The notes below the pieces were generated by a model. That model worked only from the letters and a program-made list of their open reading frames with translations, was not told the DNA's origin and made no database searches. Below, in pieces: positions 1 to 8,959 of a stretch of DNA of 38,757 bases (position 1 is its first letter; every line of letters begins with the position of its first letter). The translations under genes were made by a program, and so were the position numbers. The DNA comes from Pseudomonadota bacterium (lineage in GTDB: Bacteria; Pseudomonadota; Gammaproteobacteria; JAIEPX01), in contig JAKORL010000227.1 of the NCBI GenBank assembly GCA_029777855.1, positions 1 to 38,757 of the forward strand, read 5' to 3'.

Positions 1-316
1 ATCGTTTTAATCGTTGTTGAACACGGCGATCAAATTGTTCTACTTCTTCATTAGAAAACGCATTGTCGAGCGATAACATAGGAATTAAATGCTTGGCTTC
101 TGCGAATTCTGTTTGAGGAATTAGCCCTACTCGTTGCGTAGGAGATTCAGGAGTGATGAATTCAGGATGTTGTTTTTCCAGATCTTGTAATAGACGAAAT
201 AATTTATCATATTCAGCATCAGATATAATGGGTGAATTTTCAATATAATAATGATAATTATGTTTGTCTATTTCTAATCTTAATTGCTCAATTTTTTTTT
301 GAATACTAGCGGTCAT
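1..316 (-). CDS. ligA: NAD-dependent DNA ligase LigA, N-terminal part (runs off the window)
   Basis: Reading the minus strand from the ATG at 316 gives 105 codons (MTASIQKKIEQL...) that continue past base 1. The segment matches the Ia domain of bacterial NAD+-dependent DNA ligase. It has the HNYHYYIENSPIISDAEYD region, whose Tyr/His/Asp residues bind the NMN half of NAD+, then a PTQRVG stretch and a P-M-L-S-L-DNAF stretch as in the family. The enzyme seals nicks during replication and repair. The adenylated lysine (KxDG) lies beyond the window. The start overlaps the zipA stop by 11 bases, so the two are probably co-translated, and zipA-ligA is a common gammaproteobacterial order. Identity is very likely; completeness cannot be judged. 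Confidence 0.93.
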   Translation of the reverse strand, partial: MTASIQKKIEQLRLEIDKHNYHYYIENSPIISDAEYDKLFRLLQDLEKQHPEFITPESPTQRVGLIPQTEFAEAKHLIPMLSLDNAFSNEEVEQFDRRVQQRLKR

Positions 317-1454
317 CGATACTATCTGCCACCGGTGTAATTTCGCGCAATTGTTCACGTAGGAATTGGATGCGTTCGGTTGTCAGAGGTTCTCGTTGGT
401 CATCTAGTAAATTACCATCCAACTCATCGTTGAGCTGACGAGCCGTTTGAAGCAATAATTCAAATGAATTCAATAATTCAGGCGTTTGTTCGATTTCAAA
501 TATAAAAATGAGACCGGGTGTGCTAAAAGCTCCCATGTTTTCTAAAGAGAATATCCCAGGTTTTGCTATAGAAGCTAAACTGAATAATATTTTTGTGGGA
601 TGAGTAGAATCATAGCGATGAAAAATTTGACGTTCACCATGTCGAAGACCGCAGCCTAATATTGCTTGCAGTAGCTCATACCCCCCAAATGATTTATCTT
701 TGTCAGCCATGATTGAAAATGTGAGATACGGAGGAAGTGTCGTTGATTTTTGTTCAGCTTGTTGAATCTCTTCAGTACTTTCTGTTGTAGTTGATAATTC
801 TTCACTTGCTTGCTCAACGGTGTCTGTAGAAAATTCAGTGGACGTAATAACAGTTTCTTCAAATAAAACTGAATTATCTTGTTGGTTCGATTCATCCGTT
901 ATTTGAATGGTCAGATGAGTCGATGCAATCTCTGGGATTTTTAAATTATCTGACTGTACTACTGATTCAGTTGTACTTAAACTTTGAGGCACAAATTTAG
1001 GATTTAGGGGTTTTTGTTTTATCGCCTGCAGTCTCGCAGCAGACTGCGCTGCTTTATACCCAGGAGTTTGACCCAGTGGCGGTGTTGGATAGGGGGTGAT
1101 ACGAGGGGTGCGTGTTGTTGTCGTAGTCGCTGAAGAAGCCTGGATGGTTCGAGCTGTTGGAGGTGCGGGCGGTCGATGTGTAGGTATAGCGTTTGTCGAG
1201 GGTGTGCTTGTAGAGGCGCTTTGACTCACTATACGCGGTGCAGACAAAATACCATCATCAAAAGGGCCGCTGCCACTCACTTCATTTAATAAAGGATCTT
1301 CATTCGAGCGAGATCGATCTCTATTTTCCCTATTTTGTCGAGCAATTGTACGTAAACGTTTTTGCTGACGACGCTGATCGGCCCACACAAAAACAATAAT
1401 AATACCAAACAGCATTGCCAATATGCTTAAAATAATAACAGTCCGAATGCCCAT
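306..1454 (-). CDS. zipA: Cell division protein ZipA
   Basis: ZipA anchors FtsZ filaments to the inner membrane at the septum. The ATG at 1454 follows an AAGGAA ribosome site and gives a 382-residue protein. It opens with one N-terminal membrane helix (MGIRTVIILSILAMLFGI...) and a basic WADQRRQQKR stretch. A long Pro/Ser/Thr/Gln-rich unstructured linker follows, about residues 40-240. The last 140 residues form the FtsZ-binding domain (LTFSIMADKDKSFGGYELLQ, later FSLENMGAFSTPGLIFIFE). The frame stays open 40 codons further upstream, but that extension lacks the membrane-first layout of the family. The gene sits between smc and ligA, as in many gammaproteobacteria. The linker is rich in Thr/Ser and diverges from better-known homologues, so identity rests on architecture and neighbours. 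Confidence 0.88.
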   Translation of the reverse strand: MGIRTVIILSILAMLFGIIIVFVWADQRRQQKRLRTIARQNRENRDRSRSNEDPLLNEVSGSGPFDDGILSAPRIVSQSASTSTPSTNAIPTHRPPAPPTARTIQASSATTTTTRTPRITPYPTPPLGQTPGYKAAQSAARLQAIKQKPLNPKFVPQSLSTTESVVQSDNLKIPEIASTHLTIQITDESNQQDNSVLFEETVITSTEFSTDTVEQASEELSTTTESTEEIQQAEQKSTTLPPYLTFSIMADKDKSFGGYELLQAILGCGLRHGERQIFHRYDSTHPTKILFSLASIAKPGIFSLENMGAFSTPGLIFIFEIEQTPELLNSFELLLQTARQLNDELDGNLLDDQREPLTTERIQFLREQLREITPVADSIDDR

Positions 1455-1595
1455 TTTATATTCCTTAAATGATGCAAGCTTACCTATTTTGACATTATCG
1501 GTGGTATGAAGAACTAAAATTATTTCCTCAACCCAAACTTCGTTAAAATGAGCAAGTTTTGCAATCCTCGCCAATGTGGCGAATGGTTGTTACGT

Positions 1596-4500
1596 TTAAC
1601 TTTCAGCCATTGCGATGGCTTCATCAATATCCACCGCTACCATTCTTGAAACACCTGGTTCATGCATTGTTACACCGCATAATTGTTTGGCCATTTCAAT
1701 TGCAATTTTATTATGACTGATAAATAAAAATTGTACTTTTTCTGACATTGCTTTTACGAGGTTACAATAACGACCGACGTTAGCATCGTCTAGCGGTGCA
1801 TCAACCTCATCCAGTATACAGAAAGGTGCAGGATTTAACTGAAATAGTGAAAATACGAGTGCTATCGCGGTTAATGCTTTTTCACCACCTGAGAGTACGT
1901 GAATCGATGTATTACGTTTGCCGGGTGGTTGTGCTTTAACAGAAATTCCCGCATCTAATAGCTCATCACCTGTTAATTCCAAACACGCTTGCCCACCACC
2001 AAAAATTTTGGGGAAGTAGGCTTCAAATGTTTGATTTACTTGATCAAAGGTTTCTTTAAATTTTGCTCGAGTTTCGCGATCAATTTTTCGGATAGCCGAT
2101 TCGAGTGTTTCTAATGCTTCGGTAAGATCCGCATTTTGTTGATCCAGATATTCTTTTCGCTCAGCAGCTTGCTGAAATTCTTCAATAGCCGCTAAATTGA
2201 TAGGGCCTAATCGCTGAATACGAAGTTCGTTAGACTCAATTTTTTCATTCCATACAGAGACTTCTGCGTCTTCGGGCAAGTCTTGTAAAATTTCTTCGTT
2301 GGTTAATCCGCTTTTCGCAATATGCTCTTGATGCGTTTCAGATTTAACTTTTGCTGTTTGCTCGCGAAGTCGAAGCTGCTCGTGTTCGTGTCGAATTTCT
2401 TGGCACTCTTCTTCAACGCCAGCACGTCGTTTTTCAGCATCACGTAATTGTTGGTCGAATTCACTCAATAGCTGTTTTGCTGACGTCAGTTCTTTTTCAA
2501 CCTCTAAACGTTCTTCCAATAAAGTATTTAATTTTTCTCGCATTTCTGGCAGAGGCTCTAATAAAGAGGCTATAGAATCTAAAGCATTTTCTCGACGTTC
2601 TGTTAACTGCTGAACTTGTTGGCTTGCACGTGCAATGCCTTGTTCCAAATAGTGAATTTGATTTTGTGTTGAAGCACATCGAATTTGCATTTCATCCGCT
2701 TTTTGTTTACTCAATTGGGCATTATGTTGTAATTGACGGTAATGCTCCTGAGCCTGTGTGCGTTGATTTTGTAATTCGAGCTCATCTTGAGCATGGATAG
2801 CTAATTTTGCTTCTGTTTGCTCAAGTACTTCACGGTAGTTTTCTATGTCGGATTGGATTTGTGAATTTGTATCATTAATTTCGTGAAGTTCTTTTTGTAT
2901 ATCGTTTTGACGTTCTTGAAGTTGCTCTAATTTTGAATGCTGAGCACTTAAATGAGAACGAATATCAGCAAGATTTGACGATTTCTCGCGATAATGCTGC
3001 TGTTGAAATTCAAGTTCGTGTTCAGCGTCGTGAAGTAGATTCGTGATGGACTGCAATAATTCTTGTTTAGTATCCACTTGCTCTTGAGCGTGCTCGATTT
3101 GCGTAGCGAGATCGGTGAGCTCCTGTTGTCGCGCTAAAACGCCAGTATGTTCGTCTACAGCATGGTGAATACGCAACCATGACTGACTCAACCAAACGCC
3201 GTCTTGTGTAACAATGGATTCATGGGGTTGTAATTGTGGTAATAATGCTACCGCAGATGAAACGGTTTCAACACAGTAAATCCCACCTATTAGATTTGTT
3301 ATGGGTAGACTGCTTTGTACTTTGGTTGAAAGAGGTGTTGACGAATTTGAGGAAGATATTTCGTGTTTCATTGATGAATTTAAGAAACTAATTTTAGCAG
3401 CCGCTAGCTGATCGATATGATCAATTATATCGGTATAATCGTTGATAAAAATCGATTCTAAATGTTGATCCAATACCGTTTCCACGGCTTTTTCCCAGCC
3501 TGAATCCACTGTTAAGACTTCTGCTAATCGAGAATTTTCTGACAAACCATGCTCAGATAACCACGATTGAAGCTGAGAATTTTTACGTCCCATTGCCACT
3601 TCTTGTAAGGCTTGTAATGAACTTTGTCGACCATTTAATCGTTGTAATTGACCTTGGATATCTTGCAAGGATTCACGAGCAGACCTTTGCGATTCACGGT
3701 ATTCTGAGATTTTGGATCTTGCTTCATCCAAGGATTGTTGCAGTTGTACGAGTTCGTTTTGTAATTCACTGATTTGCTGTTGATGCTGCTCTACTTGTTC
3801 AGAAATGGTGTCTGTTGAAAGCTCTTCCAGTGATTGGAGTAAACGTGCGCGTCGATTTTCTAGCGATTCAGCTCGATGCTCATGATGTTGTAATTGAGTT
3901 CGCGTTACTTCGAGGTGGCGTTTTGTATCGGCAATTGTAGCTTGGAAAGCATCCCAAGCTTGCTGTGAAGTTTGAAGTTGTTGCTGAGCGTCTTCCAGCA
4001 ATGCTGCAGTCTCTGCGGCTTGTTCTGCATAGAGACGAGAATTTTCTTCAATTTGTTGCAAATCTTTTTGAGCATCACGTAATTGATCTTGATCAGCCAG
4101 TTGTTGCTCATCGAGTCTACGTAAATTGCTTTCAATTTGAGTGAGATCATTTCTTAATTGTTGCTCTCGTTCAATCGAATGAGAAATCGTATGTTCTAGT
4201 TTGGAAATTTCCGAACCTAATTGATAATATTGGGATTGAATTTCGTTACATTCATCATTTTTTTCAGTGTGTTGTATCCGAATTAATTCAATATTTTTAT
4301 CAATGTTTAATTGCTCAGCAATTTTTGCTTCGATAAGCGTTTCATTCGATTGAATTCGTTGTGAAAGATCCGAGATTGTATGGTGCAAATCTCTTAATTG
4401 CATTAAATGAGCTTGTGCACTCAAGACTCTCAATTCTTGATTGAGCACTTTGTAGCGTTCTGCGGCACTGGATTGACGTTTCAGTTTGTCGAGTTGTTTT

Positions 4501-5114
4501 TCAAGTTCTTCGCGTAGGTCGGTTAATCTCTCGAGATTTTCACGAGTATGTCGAATGCGGGTTTCTGTTTCACGTCGACGTTCTTTGTATTTAGAAATCC
4601 CTGCTGTTTCTTCAAGGAATACACGTAAATCTTCGGGTTTGGCTTCAATAATCCGAGAAATCATTCCTTGTTCGATAATAGAATAGCTGCGTGGACCTAA
4701 ACCTGTGCCTAAAAAGATATCTAAGATATCTTTTCGTCTACAGCGAGTGCCGTTAAGAAAGTATTGGGATTGACCATCGCGTTGGAGTATTCTGCGCACA
4801 GAAATTTCGTTGTATTTGGCGTATTCGCTGCTCAATCGACCATCGGTATTGTCGAAAGTGAGCTCAATGGAGGCCTGACCCACAGGTTTACGATTGGTGG
4901 TACCATTGAAGATAACATCCGCCATGGATTCAGCACGGAGATTTTTGGCAGAGCTCTCCCCTATCACCCAACGTATGGCGTCAACCACATTAGATTTTCC
5001 GCAGCCGTTTGGGCCTACAATGGCGGTTAGGTTTGAAGTCAACGTGATCAGAGTCGGATCTACGAAGGACTTAAAGCCCGATAATTTAATCGATTTTAAA
5101 GGTGTATACAGCAT
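1596..5114 (-). CDS. smc: Chromosome partition protein SMC
   Basis: The protein is 1172 residues, full length for bacterial SMC. It is the ATPase of the condensin-like complex that folds and segregates the chromosome, working with ScpA and ScpB. The N-terminal head has Walker A GPNGCGKS at residues 34-41. Two long Gln/Glu-rich coiled coils (about 165-500 and 670-1000) flank a globular hinge near 515-660. The C-terminal head carries the ABC signature LSGGEKALTAIA and Walker B FCILDEVDAPLDD. The start chosen, MLYTPLKSIKLSGFKSF, matches the family. zipA and ligA follow downstream on the same strand. All catalytic motifs look intact. Confidence 0.97.
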   Translation of the reverse strand: MLYTPLKSIKLSGFKSFVDPTLITLTSNLTAIVGPNGCGKSNVVDAIRWVIGESSAKNLRAESMADVIFNGTTNRKPVGQASIELTFDNTDGRLSSEYAKYNEISVRRILQRDGQSQYFLNGTRCRRKDILDIFLGTGLGPRSYSIIEQGMISRIIEAKPEDLRVFLEETAGISKYKERRRETETRIRHTRENLERLTDLREELEKQLDKLKRQSSAAERYKVLNQELRVLSAQAHLMQLRDLHHTISDLSQRIQSNETLIEAKIAEQLNIDKNIELIRIQHTEKNDECNEIQSQYYQLGSEISKLEHTISHSIEREQQLRNDLTQIESNLRRLDEQQLADQDQLRDAQKDLQQIEENSRLYAEQAAETAALLEDAQQQLQTSQQAWDAFQATIADTKRHLEVTRTQLQHHEHRAESLENRRARLLQSLEELSTDTISEQVEQHQQQISELQNELVQLQQSLDEARSKISEYRESQRSARESLQDIQGQLQRLNGRQSSLQALQEVAMGRKNSQLQSWLSEHGLSENSRLAEVLTVDSGWEKAVETVLDQHLESIFINDYTDIIDHIDQLAAAKISFLNSSMKHEISSSNSSTPLSTKVQSSLPITNLIGGIYCVETVSSAVALLPQLQPHESIVTQDGVWLSQSWLRIHHAVDEHTGVLARQQELTDLATQIEHAQEQVDTKQELLQSITNLLHDAEHELEFQQQHYREKSSNLADIRSHLSAQHSKLEQLQERQNDIQKELHEINDTNSQIQSDIENYREVLEQTEAKLAIHAQDELELQNQRTQAQEHYRQLQHNAQLSKQKADEMQIRCASTQNQIHYLEQGIARASQQVQQLTERRENALDSIASLLEPLPEMREKLNTLLEERLEVEKELTSAKQLLSEFDQQLRDAEKRRAGVEEECQEIRHEHEQLRLREQTAKVKSETHQEHIAKSGLTNEEILQDLPEDAEVSVWNEKIESNELRIQRLGPINLAAIEEFQQAAERKEYLDQQNADLTEALETLESAIRKIDRETRAKFKETFDQVNQTFEAYFPKIFGGGQACLELTGDELLDAGISVKAQPPGKRNTSIHVLSGGEKALTAIALVFSLFQLNPAPFCILDEVDAPLDDANVGRYCNLVKAMSEKVQFLFISHNKIAIEMAKQLCGVTMHEPGVSRMVAVDIDEAIAMAES

Positions 5115-5265
5115 GCTTCTTCCACTAGTAACTTTCCATAGCCAAACTCGTCATTCTAAGCATGCTTGAGCCTGAGATCAAGGCTTCTACCTCAAACATC
5201 GACAGCAAAGGCCTACAGCATTGAATATAAGGGATTTTTTCAAAATTGATGACCTGAAAATGCCG

Positions 5266-5943
5266 TCAGTATATCCCCGGCAGTAATTTTTTTACATTTT
5301 TTTTATAGGTGGCATATTCGTGAAAATTCTGCTCCAACACCTGTTCTTCAAATTGTATACGATAGAGCTGAAAACCTATTTGAAACAATAAGATAAGAAA
5401 GGCTGTTAAAGAAAAATATTCTAAGGCAAGGCCGATTATCGCTATTTCTTCACCGAGATAGATTGGGTGGCGGACGATTTTATAGGGGCCTCTCGTAACC
5501 AATTTACGCGCTTCGGGCATCACACTGAATGAACGCCCTAAGCTCATTAAACCATAAAGAGCAATGCTAATGCCGACGATCATCAATGTGAGTGATAAAA
5601 GCTGTATGCCCCACGGTATGCTCTGAATAGGTAGCATGAGCAAGGCTATACCGAGAAAAGCACCTAAGAAAGCGACTATTCTGGGTATCCATCCCTGCGT
5701 TCCGCTGGATGCAGGGCCTCGCAGGATGACAAATAAGATTAACAGTGCGGCAAAAACAAGCCCAACACTCATTGTGATAATATCAATAAGTTTCAGGATG
5801 TCTATTTGATTGATATTCATTGATCTTATTTTTTCAAGAATTTGTGGAATGAGTTCTACGCAGCGTATTCCATACCAAATTATCAATGGTGATCCGGCAA
5901 TTAGGTCATACAATTTAGAAGGATGATTGGTATGTGTACTCAT
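5266..5943 (-). CDS. Isoprenylcysteine carboxyl methyltransferase (ICMT)/phospholipid methyltransferase family membrane protein
   Basis: This 225-residue integral membrane protein has about five hydrophobic helices. The C-terminal half has the ICMT/PEMT fold signature: GPYKIVRHPIYLGE (SAM-binding, near residues 148-161), then E-E-Q-V-L-E-Q-N-F-x-E-Y-x-x-Y, ending LLPGIY. Bacterial members are widespread SAM-dependent methyltransferases whose substrates are mostly unknown. True CaaX-protein methylation is established only for the eukaryotic enzymes. It is monocistronic and divergent from the tRNA-Arg/fumC side. Residues near 75-93 (VILRGPASSGTQGWIPRIV) are encoded by a repeat-like palindromic stretch, listed separately. 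The ribosome site before the ATG is weak, so the start is less certain than the family assignment. Confidence 0.8.
   Translation of the reverse strand: MSTHTNHPSKLYDLIAGSPLIIWYGIRCVELIPQILEKIRSMNINQIDILKLIDIITMSVGLVFAALLILFVILRGPASSGTQGWIPRIVAFLGAFLGIALLMLPIQSIPWGIQLLSLTLMIVGISIALYGLMSLGRSFSVMPEARKLVTRGPYKIVRHPIYLGEEIAIIGLALEYFSLTAFLILLFQIGFQLYRIQFEEQVLEQNFHEYATYKKNVKKLLPGIY
5678..5730. repeat. Repeat-like palindromic stretch inside the ICMT-family gene
   Basis: The bases run from ATTCTGGGTATCC through CTCGCAGGATGAC and contain the stem CCCTGC...GCAGGG. The wording resembles dispersed palindromic repeats common in bacterial intergenic DNA. It shares a CTGG start and a CTCGC-GATGAC end with the intergenic element at 11223-11271. 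It is translated in frame. Family membership is an inference from two similar copies. Confidence 0.4.
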
Positions 5944-6038
5944 TGATGTATTGTAGCATGAAAGGAATCAACTCTTGAGACTTTTCTCTATTTGTCAATA
6001 TGTCCTCTCTTTAGTAAACTGATATACTCCATTGCACT

Positions 6039-6112
6039 GCTCCGGTGGCGCAACTGGATAGCGCAATCCCCTCCTAAGGGATAGGTTACAGGTTCAAGTC
6101 CTGTCCGGGGCA
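6039..6112 (+). tRNA. tRNA-Arg (anticodon CCT)
   Basis: A complete cloverleaf can be drawn. The acceptor is GCTCCGG (6039-6045) with CCGGGGC (6105-6111) and one T-G pair. The D stem is GCGC/GCGC. The anticodon stem is ATCCC/GGGAT around loop CTCCTAA, giving anticodon CCT, which reads AGG. The T arm is ACAGG-TTCAAGT-CCTGT. Discriminator A6112 is followed by AAT, so CCA is not encoded and must be added by nucleotidyltransferase. A -10-like TATACT lies at 6023-6028. No integrase or attachment-site duplication was seen beside it. Confidence 0.96.
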
Positions 6113-6144
6113 AATTGATTATCGTTAGTTACTGAGGATTTTTT

Positions 6145-7539
6145 ATGAGCAATTCAACGACTCGATTAGAACAAGATAGTATGGGCACTATAGAAGTTGA
6201 CAACGATCGATATTGGGGCGCTCAAACAGAACGATCATTACATCATTTTGCGATTGGCTTTGACGTAATGCCACGTGAATTAATTCGAGCATTCGGAATT
6301 GTTAAAAAAGCTTCAGCATTAACTAATTTTGAATTAGGAAAGCTTGATAAAACAAAAATGGAATTAATTTCTAAGGCCGCTGATGAAGTGATTGAAGGAA
6401 AATTAGATGATCATTTTCCATTGCGTATTTGGCAAACAGGAAGTGGCACACAAACGAATATGAATATTAATGAAGTGATTAGTAATCGAGCCATTGAAAT
6501 AGCCGGTGGTGTTATCGGTAGTAAAAAACCGATTCATCCTAATGATGATGTGAATATGTCTCAATCATCGAACGATACATTTCCAACGGCTATGTATATT
6601 GCAGCTAGCGAACAAATAACACATCATTTGGTACCTGCATTGGTTGCATTACGTCATGCCTTCGTCAAAAAACAAGAAGAATTCAATGATATTGTGAAGA
6701 TTGGACGCACCCATTTACAAGATGCAGTACCTCTCACATTAGGTCAGGAATTTTCGGGTTATATCGCACAACTTGATGCAGCATTGCATAATATCACGTA
6801 CGTTTTGTTAGGATTGCGAGAATTAGCATTAGGCGGTACAGCCGTGGGAACTGGATTAAATACTCATCCGCAATTTGCTGATAATGTCGCAAAACATATT
6901 GCCGAAATAACGGGCATTGATTTTATAAGTGCTCACAATAAATTTGCTGCATTAGCTGCGCATGATCCTATTGTGATGGCAAGCGGCGCATTAAAAACCT
7001 TAGCCTGTGCATTAATGAAGATTGCTAACGATATTCGTTGGCTTGCTTCGGGGCCGCGCTGTGGATTAGGTGAGCTTACTCTACCAGAAAATGAACCGGG
7101 CTCTTCTATTATGCCTGGGAAAGTCAATCCCACTCAATGTGAAGCATTGACAATGGTATGTGTTCAAGTGATGGGAAATGATGCGGCAATTACCTTTGCA
7201 GGATCTCAAGGAAATTTCGAATTAAATGTTTTTAAACCTGTGATGATTCATAATCTATTACATTCTATTCGGTTGTTAGGCGATGCCTGTCGGTCATTTA
7301 GAGAATTTGCAATTGAAGGTTTACAAGCCAATCGCGACACAATTGCGAATGATGTTGCGCAATCGTTGATGTTAGTTACAGCCTTAAATCCTGTCATCGG
7401 TTATGACAAAGCTGCTGCCATCGCTAAAAAAGCTTATAAAGAAGGGACAAACTTAAAAACAGCCTGTCTCGCACTAGGCTATTTGACAGAAGCTGAATTT
7501 GATAACGCTGTCGATCCTGCTGCTATGGTGAAGCCATAG
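6145..7539 (+). CDS. fumC: Fumarate hydratase class II
   Basis: The 464-residue protein is full length for the iron-independent class II fumarase, which interconverts fumarate and L-malate in the TCA cycle. It has the substrate-site stretch [18 protein letters not shown], the [17 protein letters not shown] loop, the IGRTHLQDA stretch with its catalytic-site His, and the superfamily signature [11 protein letters not shown] near residue 320. These separate it from aspartase and argininosuccinate lyase. A GAGGA-like ribosome site precedes the ATG. It begins 32 bases after the tRNA and may share its transcript. Aconitase is encoded two genes downstream, so two TCA enzymes flank the CaaX-tailed receiver gene. 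Confidence 0.97.
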   Translation: MSNSTTRLEQDSMGTIEVDNDRYWGAQTERSLHHFAIGFDVMPRELIRAFGIVKKASALTNFELGKLDKTKMELISKAADEVIEGKLDDHFPLRIWQTGSGTQTNMNINEVISNRAIEIAGGVIGSKKPIHPNDDVNMSQSSNDTFPTAMYIAASEQITHHLVPALVALRHAFVKKQEEFNDIVKIGRTHLQDAVPLTLGQEFSGYIAQLDAALHNITYVLLGLRELALGGTAVGTGLNTHPQFADNVAKHIAEITGIDFISAHNKFAALAAHDPIVMASGALKTLACALMKIANDIRWLASGPRCGLGELTLPENEPGSSIMPGKVNPTQCEALTMVCVQVMGNDAAITFAGSQGNFELNVFKPVMIHNLLHSIRLLGDACRSFREFAIEGLQANRDTIANDVAQSLMLVTALNPVIGYDKAAAIAKKAYKEGTNLKTACLALGYLTEAEFDNAVDPAAMVKP

Positions 7540-7666
7540 CAGCCCGTATAAAGGGACCTAATCGGACTCACAGTACCTGTGATATTAGACGATCTGTGCG
7601 CTTAATTTTTGAAAGCAATATTATTCTAAAACAAATTAACAATTATAAAATAGAGCGAGAACCATA

Positions 7667-8680
7667 ATGTTGACCACTCAAGAAGAATATGCCGCCTACG
7701 TTGCACGCCATTTCAAATTATTTAATTTGAATATCGATTTATGCGACCCAACGAATTTAAAGTTGCAACCTAATCAACTGTTCAAAATATTATCTAAACT
7801 ACACAACCGGCTGCCAAGTTACTTGCTTAAACTTCCGATTGTGGATATCACATTTCAATTTTCAGTTGACAACAAAATCACGCTGAATGTTTATTCTCCT
7901 TTTTCAAGTAAGGAAATGATGGTTTTTGAGTTGGAAATTAACGCTCAACGTATTGCACTCAATTGCATATATGAACGAGCCAAAGAAGAAGTTAGAAAAG
8001 AATCTCTTGGTCCTGAAGTTCGCGCTGATATAATTCTAAGACAAGATCCAAATGAGTTTGTTATTTTGATTGTTGATGATGATTTTCTTCTTCGTCAAAT
8101 GTTGAAGCGTTGGTTGGTTAAGTTTAATCCACAATTTATAATTTATGAAAGAGAGACAGGTAAGGATGCCCTTGAATATATAATCTCCGGTGGGCAATGT
8201 GATTTAATGTTGATGGATATACAAATGCCGGAGATGCGGGGTGATGTTGCTTGCAAGATGATACGCGATTCTGAAAATAATATCGAGAGAGTAAGAATAC
8301 CTATCGTCGCAATGACAGCAAGTTGTATTGTTAAAGAATCTTTTGAGAGATTCGGATTTAACTTTGCAATCAAAAAACCGTTAACTTTGAATAAGATAGC
8401 TTCATTGTTGAAACTTTTCAGACGTACAGTTGGTTTCATTCAAGAAAATGATAATCAAAATAATGTTATGATATTAAATCTGTATCCTAATCAAGAAGAA
8501 TTGCTTGTATCAAAAGTAATGCAAATTCCTGCAGAGAGGGGGCAATTTCCATTGCATAGAGCAAATTTTTTTCATGAATTAGCCCCTAACGTTTCGGATG
8601 GAATTGTTCAAGAAGATGCTGATCAAGAAAAAGACAACCCTGAAGAAAACGTGTCTACATGTCAGTGCGTAATATTTTAA
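7667..8680 (+). CDS. Receiver-domain (response regulator) protein with a C-terminal CaaX box
   Basis: The 337-residue protein has three parts. Residues 1-125 are an unrecognised N-terminal domain. Residues 130-253 form a CheY-like receiver with all expected residues: acidic cluster D137-D139, phospho-acceptor D184 in LMDIQMPEM, T217, and K237 before a cis-Pro position (KKP). A polar tail of about 80 residues ends STCQCVIF. The final CVIF fits a eukaryotic CaaX prenylation box (C-aliphatic-aliphatic-F), with another cysteine two residues before it. No DNA-binding, GGDEF or HD output domain is visible, so it is not an ordinary regulator. CaaX-tailed, host-prenylated effectors are known in Legionella. 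Secretion of this protein is inference. No histidine kinase gene lies nearby. Confidence 0.85.
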   Translation: MLTTQEEYAAYVARHFKLFNLNIDLCDPTNLKLQPNQLFKILSKLHNRLPSYLLKLPIVDITFQFSVDNKITLNVYSPFSSKEMMVFELEINAQRIALNCIYERAKEEVRKESLGPEVRADIILRQDPNEFVILIVDDDFLLRQMLKRWLVKFNPQFIIYERETGKDALEYIISGGQCDLMLMDIQMPEMRGDVACKMIRDSENNIERVRIPIVAMTASCIVKESFERFGFNFAIKKPLTLNKIASLLKLFRRTVGFIQENDNQNNVMILNLYPNQEELLVSKVMQIPAERGQFPLHRANFFHELAPNVSDGIVQEDADQEKDNPEENVSTCQCVIF

Positions 8681-8892
8681 TAAAGCAGGATAAATAAAGT
8701 AATCTACCGTGATTGAGCATCATAAAGAGTTAAGGCAAGCTATCTTTATCGAATACTCATAAACAAAGTTCCTTTGTTAATAGCTTCTGTACGCACTCTA
8801 TTCTAGTTTACTTAGCTCTTTTTCGTTTCAAAATGAGTACTTTCGCACTAAAGCACTTGGGAAATAGTATCATGTCTCGAGGCTTTTTACAT

Positions 8893-8921
8893 CTGACAAA
8901 GGCTAAAAAGTAGACTAAAAT
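8893..8921 (+). promoter_or_regulatory. Sigma-70-type promoter of the aconitase gene
   Basis: CTGACA (8893-8898) and TAAAAT (8916-8921) are separated by 17 bases, each one mismatch from consensus. They lie 38 bases before the aconitase ATG in a 279-base spacer that otherwise shows no gene. This gives acn its own promoter, apart from the upstream receiver gene. Confidence 0.65.
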
Positions 8922-8959
8922 ACTATTAATGGATCAGAACTTTGACAAGGAGAGTCACT

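Noticed and set aside
4486-5169. Plus-strand open frames opposite smc
   Set aside because: They are antisense shadows of the conserved SMC head region, with no ribosome sites and Ser/Arg-rich translations typical of antisense frames.
5266-5943. Functional link between the ICMT-family protein and the CaaX-tailed protein
   Set aside because: The two are about 2 kb apart on opposite strands. Bacterial ICMT-family proteins are common without any CaaX substrate. Bacteria do not prenylate CaaX boxes themselves, so host enzymes would be expected.
6039-6112. tRNA-Arg as an integration site for a mobile island
   Set aside because: No integrase and no repeat of the tRNA 3' end were seen. The neighbour is the core gene fumC.
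7569-7583. TCACAG-TAC-CTGTGA palindrome after fumC as a terminator
   Set aside because: Six pairs only, no T run, and unusual loop geometry. It is too weak to call.
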